Shown here piece by piece: positions 37,589-51,401 of a DNA stretch of 64,000 nucleotides. The DNA lies in contig OY856410.1 of the NCBI GenBank assembly GCA_963693085.1, positions 1,394,430,363-1,394,494,362 on the forward strand. Reading direction: 5' to 3'. The position numbers and the translations under genes were made by a program. Positions within the stretch are counted from its first letter, which is position 1; every line of letters starts with the position of its first letter. This DNA comes from Alisma plantago-aquatica. Taxonomy: Eukaryota > Streptophyta > Magnoliopsida > Alismatales > Alismataceae. The notes beneath the pieces are model-generated. The model saw nothing but the letters and a program-made list of their open reading frames with translations, did not search any database and had not been told where the DNA came from.

Positions 37589-39366
37589 GATGCAACACTT
37601 AATGTCTTAGCCATAACATGACATTATGATATCTTAGGATTACATCACCCCTAAGGGTACATGTTTTGTTCATACTTTTAAAGTTCAAGAGGAATTCATT
37701 TATATGCCATGATATTCAGATCATTCAAATCTAAAATCATTAACATCTTACAATGATTTCAGCATTAGAGGAGATTTATCTTTATCCTTCATATTAGAAT
37801 TTTCTACTTAAGAAGGGCCTACGTAACATGCTTGACCATTAGGGTTTCACCCTACGGTGTGATATTCATACTCAACTTAGAAGCATACATTGAGAAGGAT
37901 CAAAGTTACAAACTATATTTCAGATCATATATCTTATGACCCAAAAATATCTTTATATCAAGTTCATGAGTTCAACTTTTTATGTCTTGCATGTATTATG
38001 TGAAGGAAAAAAAAAATATACTAAGTTTATCCCATAATCTCAACATCGTATCTTTCATGTTTCATATGAAGGGGAAGAGAATATTTTAAAGTCAAACTTA
38101 TCATGATTTCAATCTTGGGTACTACATGTATGATATAGGGGGAAATATAGAAAAGGTCAAGCTTATATGAATGACTCCTCATATATAAATCATCTATATA
38201 GCTCAAGTGAGGCTTCTATCATCGTATATTAAGAAGGAGAAGAAGAAGGGAGAACATGTATGTTGAGTATCCTTTGCACAGAGCATCATACTCTCATAAC
38301 TAGGGTTCATATATTACCTCACTTGCAACTAATGATGAGATTTACAAAATATGTCACTCCAGCTAGGACCTAACTCAGCCAAAGGATTGACTTTATCATA
38401 TGGGTCATCTACCCATACTTTTCTTTTTACCCAATTCTCACATATAGATTTGAATCATGCATAAGGACTCAACTCAACACTAGAGAGTAATCTAGTGTAG
38501 GACTTTTTTTTAACACATATCTCATATATTGGAGGCTAGGTCCTATGACCTTCTCCCTGTGGGTCTTACTCTCTCTAGAGTTCACCACATATCTCATCCT
38601 ACCACTAGATATCCTCCTTGTATAAGAGCTTGAGGCCCATGCACACTCATCTCTATCTTAACTTAGCTCATCTTAAGTAGGAAAAAGGGAATGTACTTTC
38701 ACCATCAAGATTTTGCATAAATTCTACAAAATTGGATTCAACAAGTATACAACTTAAACCTTTATAAGGAAACTTATTGCATCAGAGATCAACTTAGATA
38801 AGAATTCACATGCTTATTTCAACTATCATTCTATCATCTAATCTATGCATCACATATCTTGATAAGGCTCTAGACATCTAATCTAGACTACTCTCTCTTC
38901 TAGACTGATGTCACTCCCTTTTACTTGGGTTGCATGAACACTAACTACTCTACAGTGTGAGGGACACATTTTTTTATTTACATATATATAATAAAATATC
39001 ATATAGTTTTTCTCCAAGAAAGAAGACGTCAGAGAAAACACTCGAGGCTCGATCCGATTGGAAAACAAAACCAAATCAGCAAAACTGAGTGCCCCACACA
39101 CAGTAGATAGTCTAGTACCCTATAACCTAGTGAAATGATGAGAACGAGATGTAGACTAGTGTAGCTACCCAATACATATGAGCTCTATATGGAAAGGGTT
39201 TTAGACACTTGTCTAAACCGAGTTCTCGACCATCTAGGTTCTAACCTACAGGCTAAGTCAAACCTAATCCTTATTCAACAACATACTATATTTCTAGGGT
39301 TTTTAGTGAAAGGTGATATTTTTTTTGTTTCATGGTGAGCAATTGTTAGGGGTAGCTATTGTTCAT

Positions 39367-39378
39367 GCTCTGATACCA
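39367..39378 (-). other. C primer binding site
   Basis: GCTCTGATACCA is the exact inverse of TGGTATCAGAGC, two bases inside the C 5' LTR. It fixes the minus-strand orientation of C. Confidence 0.9.
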
Positions 39379-39763
39379 ACTGTTACGTCCCCGGATTTTG
39401 GCATCTCCATGCCCTATTGTGAATGAGAGGTCAGAATCCAAAAACATCATCCAATCATATCAGAGAGCGATGCGGAAGTGAAATACGCATACATGAACAT
39501 ACAACCATAACATACTCAACATTCAACATGTATATTTATACAACATGAATTATTACAAAATGATTTACAATTACATATTGAATGAAGATTCTACAGTCTA
39601 AGAACATGTATGCTAAACTAGGATCTACACAATAGGTACAACCTGGACAACTGCTCACTTCCTTTCTTTTATCCCAAGCTAGCTCTGAACCTAAAACATA
39701 CGTGAAACAACGAATCAACACACAAGGTGTTGTGCATGTGGGTAGAAACATACATACTAATAT

Positions 39764-42700
39764 TGTTATAACCCCAATTTTTGGGTTCAATTGGTGAGAA
39801 ATGTAATTTCTCATATTAAAGATATTTAAACAAATAATGATATAATTTGCTTCAAATAAATGGATTTCGTTTACAATAGCCTTGACATTTGTATTGTGGG
39901 CTTTATTGGTTATTGAACCCAATAAAATAACAAGAGAATTCAATTAGTAATGAATAATTGAATATTTGAGAAAAGAATAATGTGGAAACCTCTAGAAGGC
40001 AAATCCAAAGAGGATTTCGTGCCTCTTGGGTTCCTTGGGCACCAAGAAGTCCAAAGTTGCAAAGAAAAGGCAATAAGAAAAGAAAAGTTTAATTAAGTAT
40101 TTCTTTAATAAGAAAGAGATTGAAAATAATGTTAAAATGTTGGAAATAAGTGGGAAAAGGTGTAGTTAGGTGATCCTTTGTGGAATTTCGTGTTTCAAGG
40201 ATTCCTAATGATAAAAGGAATACTAATGAGGAAAATAAAAGAGAAATAAAGAGAAATTCTGAAAAGAGATAATTTAATGAGAAATAAACAAGATAATGGG
40301 AAATAATGCATAAAGATGCATCTAGAAGGATAACAAATATCCTTGGAAAGTAATTTCAAAATAATGGAATGTCTTGGGATCTAAGGAGTCCCAATAAAGA
40401 GGAAAGAAAGAGAAAATACTAAAACGGCAAAATAAGAGGATAATGTGTTGCATTATTAATGAATTATGATGTATTGTTAAAAAGAAAGTAATTTTGATTA
40501 AAGGAAATATGGAAATTTGTGCCAATGGTTTAAAAAGCAAGATGAAAGAGAATAAGAAAGTGGATTTTCGTATTTCTAATTATCCATGGGAATATGTATA
40601 ACAAAGAAGTTATGAGGAGAGAGAAGAATACTTCTCCTTAAGGAATGTGATTCCTATTAGCAGAGGGACATCGTTTCTTTGAGGAAAACCATCCTAGGGC
40701 TTCTTTGACCTCCTCTATATAAGGGATGAGACTTGGGGTCGAATCCAGAGGAATTCCACGCAACTATATCTCCCTTCTTCATTTTTTTCGTAAAAATCCT
40801 AACCAAGCCAACGTAGGGCTATCTTGGGAGCACCTGGCGGCTGTGGTGGATCTTGATGAAGGCATGACGCAACCACGAAGGTCTAGGATGGGATGCTACC
40901 ATTCCCTTGCTCTCATCTTCGCTCAAACCACCCAGCGGGCCTACAGGTCTTGGCCGCAGTGGACGCAGTTTCTGGTCTGACTTCGGCCGCCTCAGCCACA
41001 GCTAGAGACCTCTGCGGGTGAGGAGGAGGGTGGCGGAGGTAGTGGAGAAGTCACAGGTGCGCTAGGGACCAAGGAGAAGAGGAGGGAGCTTCCCCCGAGC
41101 AGCAACAACACGACAGCAACTGCGGATGAACCTCACGCAAGAACGACCACCTTGACCTCGTTTTGGGGATGCTTCGCATGCGCCAAGGGGCGGTGGAGGC
41201 ATAGGAACCCTTCCCTGTGGTTGTCGGGGTCTAGGAGAGGAGGTAGGAGGGCCGCAAGCCACGACTAGGGCTGCGGCGGCCGTTCTGGAGGTTGAAGAAG
41301 GAGAGTTGGCATTGGACGATTCTGCCCTCCACGGGCTAAAGAAACCTCAACTTAAGTGAGGGGTAATCACGTCATTTCGTCATGTTTCAAAGACACACGA
41401 GCTTTCATGAGAACAAGGCGACGTGGCACCCTCTCATTGGCTGTGGTAAGGTTTTCTTGCAAAAATCATAGTTAAATATTCATAGCTCGGATGACAAAAG
41501 TTTATATATGAATTTTGATCCTCAAAATGAGGGGAATTCAATAAAAATATGTTTAGGAGCTAATTCCTCTTTATATGCGAAAAGTAGTGTAAATCATCAT
41601 CTTTAATGAATTAAAGATTAAGAAACCCTATTTTGAAAGGAATAAAGTGTTTAATAGGGTTTAATGGATCATTAGAGTTGATGTTAACCTTTTAAATGTA
41701 AAAAGGTACATTATGTTCAAAAAGGAAGAACTTTGCACATGATTTGTCTAATTTAGAGTTTATATGCTTGAAATTGGAAAAGTACATAAAGTTATCATCT
41801 TTAATGTTTTAATTAGGGAAAAACCCTTATATTTGATTATAGATGAACTTAATGACATTGTTTGGATAATTCAGGCTGATATTAACCTATTATTAATAAA
41901 AATGAAAATAGGATCTAAAGAGATGATATTTTTATATAATTGGCTTAATTTAGGGTTTCGTGCATGATTATGCATTAATGAGTTTGAAAACCCTAATTTA
42001 GGAGAATATGTCTTTTAATTGGTTTAATTGTTAAAATCCATGAATAAAATAGAGATGTGATGATCCTAAGCCAATTTGAGCATAAAAGATCCTTAATGTG
42101 GATAATTTGAGTAATTAGGGTTTTTATGAGTGGAAAAGTTGTTTTAGGGTTTGTTGACCTAAAAAGGATAAAGTTTGAGAAATTAATCTAAGAAACCCTA
42201 ATGCATCCTAATGAGACTTAAAAACCTTAGAAAGGTGTCCCAAGTAAATAAGGAGTTGTTTGGGATATGCTTGTGACAATTAGACATTATACATGTTTTC
42301 AGGATCAATGTTTGCTTGATTGATTGATTGGCTTGCTTGATTGGACATCTAGTTGGATTTGGATAAATTGTTGCTTGAGATCTCCAAGACAGGTATGTGG
42401 TTACGATTATGAATAACCGCTTTAGTTTCACGATGGATTCTCAGATGTTTTATCGCATTGAATGTAACTAAACTGTTGAATGTTTATTTATTTCTTGCAA
42501 CTATAAAGTGACTACGATTATCACATAAGATATGTGCCTACTAGCTCAGATCCCGGTCCCCTCTGTGTCGTAATGGATGACCTAGTACATGGATACCTAG
42601 AGGGTAGGTCCATCAAGTCATGAAAGACTTTGGCTGCCTAGAGGGTAGGTCCATCAAGTCACCTTTATAGAGGTACCATATAAGTCCTTACAGGGACAAC

Positions 42701-43149
42701 GTAGAGTTGTGGATAGGTATGGATTGAGTAGTTTGGCTTAAAATGTAATCTTGATTGTTGAATGATTAATTGAGTGATTACATTGTTACCATAGTTTCAT
42801 GTTTATTTGTTTCCCCCCACATACCAGCTACGACTGATCGACGTTTTGTTTATCGCCGTTTTAGGTACAATGAAAAGAACAAACAGTAAAGTGGCACATG
42901 TGATACTAAATGAGAATTAAAGTGCAAAGGAGGATTAGATAGATTAGTATCGGTATGGATAGAAGTTTAGAGATCTAAGTTTTCAAAAGGTATGCAAATA
43001 TTTATTTTCTTACAGCTTTCAGTATAGTATGTTAAAATTTGATAATTATTCTTGGTTAATTGTCGAACCTTTGATCCAGAAGTCATGGGTGTGGCTTCGA
43101 CCTCTCAGTCTCCCTTAATTGGGGGTTATCGGGAGGTGGGGTCATAACA
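39764..43149 (+). repeat. D 5' LTR
   Basis: 3386 bp. A TATA box at 40714-40723 precedes a GC-rich, C-to-T-poor stretch (40745-41340) that should be the start of the transcribed part. An 84-codon open frame there (40726-40980) has no recognised domain and is not called a gene. Near the 3' end a 43-bp unit containing CCTAGAGGGTAGGTCCATCA is repeated (42595 and 42638). Confidence 0.85.
40714..40723 (+). promoter_or_regulatory. TATA box of D LTR
   Basis: TCTATATAAG, upstream of the sharp switch to GC-rich sequence, as expected for an LTR promoter. Confidence 0.65.
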
Positions 43150-43151
43150 TT

Positions 43152-43163
43152 TGGTATCAGAGC
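43152..43163 (+). other. D primer binding site
   Basis: Exact TGGTATCAGAGC two bases after the LTR end (..CATAACA). Confidence 0.95.
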
Positions 43164-44653
43164 TAAGGTTCCTCAGTTAACCATTAACAATTATTAAATT
43201 TTACAAACTCCATAGGACCCAAGGGAATTATTAGAGGAGTATCCTAAAGGTGGAGGTGTCTAGAAAGGGATCACGACCGGGGGCTGTCAAGATTTTCCTC
43301 TGCACCGCTAGTCGGAATACGAGGACTCCCGGACCCGTGGTACCACCTGGCCAAAGTCTTAGGGTATGAATAAAAATAAGATACCTTTAGGACTTCTCAT
43401 CTTATTCATCCCTTCTCATCACAAAATTCTGATAAGGACCTAAAGGATTAGGGTTTTCTTTCTTCTCCTCACCCTCTTGAGGTATGGGTAAGGTTAATAA
43501 GGTTTAAAGAATCCTCCACTAAATTAATGAAAGGCATGTAAATAAGATGTCATGGACATAAGCTTAATAGATTAAGCGCAAAATAAATAATAGATACATG
43601 CTTAGGACGTATGACATAAGATGTCATGTCCTCAGAAGAGACCTGAGGCTAGACCTTCTTATCAGGAGGATAAGTCAATCTTGGAGATAGAGATCTCCAT
43701 TGCTAGTAGAGACCTGGCACATCCTATGAGGATGATGCTAACCCTAACCCTAAGAGATGGTTGGAGAGATATGAGTTGGACCAGGTGTTTGAAGGGACAT
43801 GCTTTTGGGATGCCATATGATCCATCGGTGACCTAGCACCTCTGGCAACCCAACCCTTGGAAGGGTCGTGCATGTTAGGGTAAAGGATAGCTCCTTAGAT
43901 GATGATGTTAGTGAAGGATCTTAGAAATCCTATGGGCTTGTGCAAGTAGGGTATAGCTGGCACCTAGGACACGTCATAGTGCTGACGATAGGATGAAACC
44001 CTGGATAAGGAATTATGATGGAGCATAAAGGGTTATGGATGATCTTGAGCAACCATAAGTTCGAACCTAGGCTTCACCCATGTAGAGAATGCCTTTGAGG
44101 TTGATCCTTCATGAAGAAAGGACCTATAATGGTGAGGTTGGATGTGGGGTTAGCTCTAGAGAGAGCAGGAAACCCAGCAAGGAGGTTGGAAGCCTAAAAC
44201 CCTGAACAATGGATGATAGTGGTTGCCTCATGATCGATCCCTAAAAGTTGATGATATCTTGGTTTCCTTTAGAGGGACCAACCCTAGAGAATGAAGATGA
44301 AGCATCTGGCTCCTATGTGCCTACGGTATAGGTGTTTACCTTCTGAGGTAGGAAGAAGAGTTCCTTAGACTTAGAAAGGTTTTGTAACAGGTTATGAGGC
44401 CTTGTACCTTGATGGTTGTCCTTAAGGAGGACCCAACCCTAAGTGTTGCTCGAGTTGAAGGATGACAAGAAGTGCATGTCATGCCTTTTGCATGCTTGGT
44501 TCGTAGTTAAGAGGTAGAGTATGCAGTTGGACACCTACAAGTGAACCTAGGGTTCCTAGGCCTATGAAGGGAAGTGGTGTACCTAATGCTCATGATGAGA
44601 AGTTGAGTTCCTATAGAAGCGAGCATGGTGCTCCTTATATATAGAGGAAAGGG
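43164..44653 (+). other. D internal remainder
   Basis: About 1.5 kb with no protein domain I can identify. A 71-codon frame at 43621-43836 shows no gag signature. It passes without a purine tract straight into LTR sequence at about 44654, which marks the deletion scar. Confidence 0.6.
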
Positions 44654-45217
44654 ATACATGGCTACCTAGAGGGTAGGTCCATCAGGTCATGAAAGACTTT
44701 GGCTGCCTAGAGGGTAGGTCCATCAAGTCACCTTTATAGAGGTACCATATAAGTCCTTACAGGGACAACTCAGAGTTGTGGATAGGTATGGATTGAGTAG
44801 TTTGGCTTAAAACGTAATCTTGATTGTTGAATGATTAATTGAGTGATTACATTGTTACCATAGTTGCATGTTTATTTGTTTCCCCCCACATACCAGCTAC
44901 GGCTGACCGACGTTTTGTTTGTCGGCATTTTAGGTACAATGAAAAGAACAAACAGTAAAGTGGCACATGTGATACTAAATGAGAATTAAAGTGCAAAGGA
45001 GGATTAGATAGATTAGTATCGGTATGGATAGAAGTTTAGAGATCCAAGTTTTCAAAAGGTATGCAAATATTTAGTTCTTACAGCTTTCAGTATAGTATGT
45101 TAAAATTTGATAATTATTCTTGGTTAATTGCCGAACCTTTGATCCGGAAGTCATGGGTGCGGCTTCGACCTCTCGGTCTCCTTTAATTGGGGGTTATCGG
45201 GAGGTGGGGTCGTAACA
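44654..45217 (+). repeat. D 3' LTR, truncated to its last 564 bp
   Basis: Matches 42585-43149 from TACATGG onward, including the two CCTAGAGGGTAGG units (44664 and 44707). The upstream 2.8 kb of the LTR are missing. Confidence 0.9.
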
Positions 45218-46250
45218 AATATGCTTGCATAATTGAAATAACTTGAGAAAGAAAGATTAAAGGAAAACATTGTTTAAAGCGATAATCAGGTAAACATTCC
45301 TTTTATTGCATTCACTTTGATGCGGTTGTACTACACATACTTGCACTTGACTTACATCTAGTGTGGGCAATATAGTATCATCATACATCTAACATGGGCC
45401 GAGGAATCATACATCCATGTTAGGCAACATACATCCACACCAGGCTATGTGCTCTAGTAGCTACAACCCATCATACTCATTTATGTTCTATTAGATTTGG
45501 CGAAGTATAACTCATACTAGTTCAACCAAGCAATCATATCCAAATACGAGCATTCAAGATATTACATATCATAGGCAACCAAAAAACTAGTCTTATACTT
45601 AATAAAACCCACATACCTGAGTTCATAGATTCATAGATATCTTGATCATCTAAACAATCTGGTCATCACCTGATCAAGACAAGATCATATACTATCATCA
45701 GGTTCTCATCATCATTAACCCTATTTATATCCATTTTAGGGTTTGCCTATCTCATTATGATATCCTCATGATACTTGTATTCTTGCCTTATATTTATCTT
45801 ACTGATGTCATGTTCTAGATTATAGTTCATTATCTGAACATTAGGTTCCATATCTTTTTTGTACACATATTAACCCTAGTTTATATACATTATTCAAGTT
45901 AGGGTTACAACCCATGTATTAAGGGTCATATTCATATAACCTGAATTCTGTGTACAAAACTGATCTCATATTTACATATTATCTTTCAGTTACAGATATG
46001 AGAATGTTCTGTGAATTTCATCATTTATTGGGCATGCATGTATTAATTGCATTATCTTTAGTGTTATTAGCCCTAATTAGCCATATTAATCAAATTATAG
46101 GCTTTTGTGCATCAACATGACCATATCTGAAATCATATGAACTATAAACATGATTATAGACTTACTGACATTTTTCCATAATTTTATATCATCATTTGAT
46201 ATTTATTATCTATGAAACGAGCATTACAAATCTTACATGATATCACTATT

Positions 46251-47102
46251 TTTTTTAGGGCAAATGGCTCGATTCATTACTTCTAAGCCATACGACATCT
46301 ACAATTTGAGTCAAAAATACAGCAAGAGCAAACAAAGATCAAGTTAACATCACTACAACTCATATCGGACTGAGAAAAGAGCGCTTCCGTATTGATTCTT
46401 CTTCCTTGATGCTGTCTTAAGCAGCTTTCCACGAAGAATTCCTTCGACTTGAGCGTGTAGTAGTGATAGAGGCCCTGGATCTGTGCGGTGCTCTGGTGCA
46501 TCATCATCTCAAAGGAAGCCATATGACCGAGTAACAAAACAAGCCACAGCAAGACACAGGCAAAACTAAACGCTGACAAGCAGCGGGAAGACAAACGCTG
46601 ACAAGAAGCGAGCAAACAAAGGCTAACCAGTAGCGACTAGAAACAAACGCCGATGAACGGCGGGTAGAGGACGAGAACAGACCAGCAACTGAAAGGAAAA
46701 CAGAGCAAACCAGAAAGGGAACCGGGAACCTCAGCCACTCATAGCCACACCGTCTCCCACCTGATACGACAAGTGCCTGCAAAGGCAGCGGCACCACCAC
46801 TGGGCGAGATGGATGGGACCCCCACCAGGCGAGAACCCACCCTAGAGCTCGCCCACAGCGGCCACGACGCCACCCAGAGGTCCCGCCGCACAAGAACGGC
46901 GAGAGGCAGGCCCAGCCGAAGGGGTTCGACGGCAGCTTGGAGGAGGCGAGGTGAGGCAGGAAGAAGCTCCGGGGGAGTAGGGGAAGAGACCACTGGCCGC
47001 GGCCGCCGCCCCCGCCCCCCCAAGCCTAGGGCACCACCGCTAAACCTAGATCGCAAGGGCGATCGCCAGAGCACTAGGTAGCGGACCTTACGGGTTCTAT
47101 CG
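46251..47102 (-). mobile_element. possible retroposed segment within the C 5' LTR
   Basis: 852 bp with no counterpart in the other C LTR. Read on the minus strand it starts GC-rich (47080-46750, about 70-75 percent G+C by eye), becomes less GC-rich, and ends GAGCCATTTGCCCT plus eight A. That polarity, with a poly(A) end, suggests a retroposed transcript or a LINE derivative. An open frame of 110 codons (46615-46283) has no domain I recognise. Duplications flanking it are at best ATAG, and the neighbouring LTR segment is missing, so insertion plus deletion is likely. Confidence 0.5.
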
Positions 47103-47355
47103 ATGTATGCTTAATTTGGTATTTAACTCCAAATGTCCTCAAATCTACTAATAATTAGTATTAATCATCTCCGTGTACATGAAAGGCCTTCGATAGCTAC
47201 TATTTAACCTCTAATGGAATCTGGGTCATACTTGTGGGTCAAACGAAACCATTTTTGAATAAGAGTTACCCTGCCCTAGAATTAACCAACCAGGAATATC
47301 CTTGGACCTAAAATACTATATTGGTTTTAGAAATCTTGAAAATCAGGTCATCACA

Positions 47356-47528
47356 ACATACATCATTGAGTAATATAATTCTCTATACATTTATAATGTT
47401 ACATCATTATCTTATAACTGAATCAAATAGAATATATGCAAAGATTGCTTTTATGGATTAATCAAATCATTTACATTTATGCCATTATAATCATCACATT
47501 ATTGGCTCTCTGGTCATACATACCAACA
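47356..47528 (-). repeat. A1 5' LTR, outer part
   Basis: Inverse match to the first 170 bp of the A1 3' LTR, ending TACCAACA (start TGTTGGTA on the minus strand). The target duplication GTTAA follows at 47529-47533 (minus strand). Continuity with 33733 is interrupted only by C. Confidence 0.9.
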
Positions 47529-47533
47529 TTAAC

Positions 47534-48230
47534 AAGGTGTGCTCCTTCTTTATGATACACTATCATTGTGTTTCAGGTGGAGTTCATCATGATACATTAT
47601 CATGATCTCCCAAAAGGGACTCAAACTCTTGGTTTATAATATTTCAACATCGATCATATCAAAGTATCTTAATACTTTTACCAAGTCAGTTAGTACTTCA
47701 TTCACAATCTCCTTTAACAGTTCAAGAGATTCATACTTATATTTCATTAAATAAAAATTTCCATATCTACTGATAGCATCAATAAATATAATAAGGTATT
47801 AGTAACTACCTTTAGGATTTGTTGCAAAAGGTCTATATACATCAGTATGTATTATCCCTAATAGAACATTCGCTCTCACACTACATCTCGTGAAGATGCT
47901 TTTGTCATATTGCACAACAAATAATACTTGCATGTCTCTATTGGTTCACTAATCAAAAGAGTCTAGATAACCGTCATATGAATTCTAGAAATGCATTTCT
48001 CATTTATGCGCTCTAGATGACAATATTGTAGGTATTCATTGTTTGAGTCATCAAGTCATTCAATATATGTGTCATACACATTTGTCTCTACAACTATCAA
48101 GCATAGTTTATAAAACATAGGACACTTCCATATAAGAGCTCATATTTTAAAATGAAACATCAATTTATCCTAGTCCATACAAGATACATGATGTTTTTAT
48201 TAATGACAAGCCCATAATAGCAATTCAGTA
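47534..48230 (-). pseudogene. A2 pre-integrase and integrase N-terminal remnant
   Basis: Minus-strand readings in mixed frames match A1: a Leu-Gly-His-type zinc segment equivalent to HLGHINENHISR near 48010, ETCKYY-like wording near 47920, and a stretch equivalent to TPPGTPQHNGV just before 47570. Stops are dense. The catalytic acidic residues cannot be read with confidence. It ends at the GTTAA duplication of A1. Confidence 0.6.
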
Positions 48231-48299
48231 ATTCTATTATATGCCCATGAATGATTGATTTTATAGATATTCTTGCTCCTTATAGTTCTAGATTATAGC

Positions 48300-49080
48300 T
48301 TATTGGGTCCCGAAGTAAAGCTCTCTATCTCTTACTTCTTCATTTGTTTCTTTAAAGGTGAAAAAGGACATATTCCTTTTGCATTTACCCTTCTCCTTAT
48401 CTTGAGTTCTAAAGAGTTGGACTTCAGGTTAGCCTCAGAACTCTTATTGGCCTTGCTTTTTCCCTTAGACTCACTTGTACTGATCACCATCACAAATTTG
48501 TCCATCTTCATTCTTTCTTTGGCATCAACATGCCTAGTAGTTCTAATAGTAGTTTAGCCAAGTTACTCAAGTAGTAACACTCCATATACTGGCCATATGA
48601 TTCAAATAATGATTGTGAAATCATATCCATGGCCAACTCTTGACCTAAAAGAAATCTTAGTCTTTCCACATGCCCAATCATATTGTGTACATGGGGATCT
48701 ACTGGATCTCTCTCTGTCAGTTTGCACTCATACTATGCTTTGGAGGCATTATACCTTTCTTGCTTTACATGATTCTTTAAGATGTGTTACCATCTTCAGA
48801 ATGTCCACGTATTCATGGTTCTCATGAAACACATAGTTCATATAGCATGGAAAAAGGTACTAAAATGTCTTTGGCATCATTGGAATTCTTCTAGTAAACA
48901 TCCATTTTAGCCTTAGGCAAATTTGGAGTGGGTTCCTCTAGCTCTGGTCTTTCAAGGACATAGAGCTTTCGCTCATGGATGAGAACATTTCTCACAATCC
49001 TTAACTACTTCTAGAACTTTATCCCATTTTATCATTTCTCAAGGACTAGCCGCAATGTGAATGTGTTTGTGTTTAACATT
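48300..49080 (-). pseudogene. A2 gag remnant
   Basis: Minus-strand DNA aligns with A1 gag: a segment equivalent to ECKLYVLDKP near 48970, a VTHLK-like segment near 48785, and HNMIGHV plus DMI wording near 48650-48620. A basic stretch, TSESKGKSKANKSSE, is near 48480-48440, and KGICPF is where a CCHC knuckle would start. It is broken by stops and indels. Confidence 0.6.
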
Positions 49081-50329
49081 AAATTCTACAAAGAATTATT
49101 ACAACTTTTCAAAACATTTTTGATTTTTTTGATCAAATAGGTTAACGATATTAATTAGGCCTTTAATAATTTTTCACTCCCACTATTTTGTTCAAATTGA
49201 TAACCCTCGCGTATCAATTCAGAAGATTGCAACATATAATCTTCTAGTGGCCAAGATCCAAAACAATTCAACTATTACCCAGCCAACGCCAGCGTCCATA
49301 GTCAATTATTAAGGTAGGAAACAATAACCAGTTGCATCATATACAATTCTTGGAGAGATGATATGCACAACTCTTTGACATAATCATCTGCATGCTTCTA
49401 ATGCTTAATCTCATGAAGGTCACACAGTTAAGCCGGACCCAAAAGACAACACGATAATAATGTACCACGCTTGGCAGGCCCACATTATTACCATCACACT
49501 TCCACAAGATAGAAAACGCACCACCCTTGGGGTGCTCATGCTTAATCGATCAAGCTTTTCATGTGTGCTGCTAATGGAAAACATATAAGACTTAATATTG
49601 TATTCAAGGATTTTGTATATAAATCCATATACATATCCAATCACCACTTACTTATTGTACATATCATATAGATGATATAACCACAAATGAGAACATGCAA
49701 TAATTCAAACACACAAGTGATGATTATGGCCATACTATTGTAATTCCTTGGAGCCACAAGGAATTACTACCACCTAAAGTCCACATCATATGAAACCTAT
49801 TTTTGATGAAGATCCATGCTTGGGCCAATCCAGGTTGATCAGTTCAATACTTGAACTGGTTGGCTCGCGTCCCGGTCCTCGATTGGTCTCTTGAAATGGT
49901 TGTCTGGTCTTCAGGTCTAAGCGGCATCTAGACTCTTCCAGCCAATTGGTTGGGCCACCAGTCGATCAGTATGTCCTCCTATTGTCTATCCTCCTCGCTC
50001 CTCCAGTCGATCAGTTTGTATCACCAGCCGATCAGTTTTCTTTTGTGCAGATTGTCATCTCACATTGATACATAAATTAAAACTATCCTATTTCTTATTA
50101 CATTGTACAAGGGAAAAACTTGAGTTACATGCAAGGTGAAATAGGAAGAAGAACATTAATTTTCATTTGGAAAGGAGAGAGAGGCTCATGTACGTAGATA
50201 AAGTAACAACGGGAATAAACAACCACAACCATGCACACACATATCTAGGGTTATTGGCCATAACCATGCTTCGCATCCACCATCAAAACTGAGTTTAGGG
50301 CAACATGTGTAAATTGCATATATATCACA

Positions 50330-50446
<117 letters not shown>

Positions 50447-50454
50447 CCCATATG

Positions 50455-50773
50455 TAATACCCGCGTGGGTAACTACCTGCCCCCCATTTCGGTTACTTTT
50501 TTTCAAGTTGGTTACTTTTGACATGTAGAGGGTTACTTTACCTTGTAAACTACTAAGTTTCATGAATAGATAGTTACGTTTGCAACATCAGATTTCAGAA
50601 TATGGGTACATATATATCTACTGTATATTTTGTACGGGATTATGTTTTTAGTCACATAGTTACTTTTTGATCAATATAGTTACTTTTTCTGATAGCAGGG
50701 TTACTTTTCTGGCCATAATAGTTACTTTTTTGGCTGTCGGGTAGTGAAATCTAGGTTACCCACACGAGTATTA
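50455..50773. mobile_element. M1, fold-back element (MITE-like)
   Basis: 319 bp with terminal inverted repeats TAATACCCGCGTGGGTAACT and, inverted at the right end (50754-50773), TAATACTCGTGTGGGTAACC (17 of 20 match). It lies between two TA microsatellites. Inside, the word GTTACTTT recurs about seven times, spaced 15-30 bp near each end. No coding capacity. Superfamily not determined; TA-flanked elements of this size are usually Tc1/mariner-like derivatives. Confidence 0.7.
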
Positions 50774-50782
50774 AAGAAACTG

Positions 50783-51400
<618 letters not shown>

Positions 51401-51401
<1 letters not shown>

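Larger units (their letters stand above)
39759..45222 (+). mobile_element. D, gypsy-type element with large internal deletion
   Basis: Complete outer ends TGTTATAACCCC..GGGGTCGTAACA (39764-45217), with target duplications AATAT (39759-39763 and 45218-45222). The 5' LTR is full length (39764-43149); the primer site TGGTATCAGAGC is exact; the internal region is only about 1.5 kb; and the 3' LTR keeps just its last 564 bp. The final 565 bp of the two LTRs differ at about 20 positions by eye (3-4 percent), mostly transitions. A deletion removed the pol region and most of the 3' LTR. The element type is inferred from LTR ends and primer, not from protein. Confidence 0.85.
39381..47355 (-). repeat. 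C 5' LTR, interrupted by D
   Basis: LTR sequence at 39381-39763 and 45218-47355, split by element D with the target duplication AATAT. Without D it is about 2.5 kb, roughly 1 kb shorter than the 3' LTR because of the different middle segment (46251-47102). Apart from that the two LTRs are very similar, so C is much younger than A1. Confidence 0.85.

Noticed and set aside
40726..40980. 84-codon open frame after a TATA box in the D LTR
   Set aside because: It lies in the transcribed LTR part; no domain, and no evidence of translation. Kept only as part of the LTR.
43738..43758. Telomere-like CCCTAACCCTAA
   Set aside because: Only about two units, inside element D; not an interstitial telomere array.
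46504..47081. Open frames of 102-129 codons in GC-rich DNA
   Set aside because: Arg/Pro/Gly-rich translations of GC-rich sequence in several frames; no recognisable protein.
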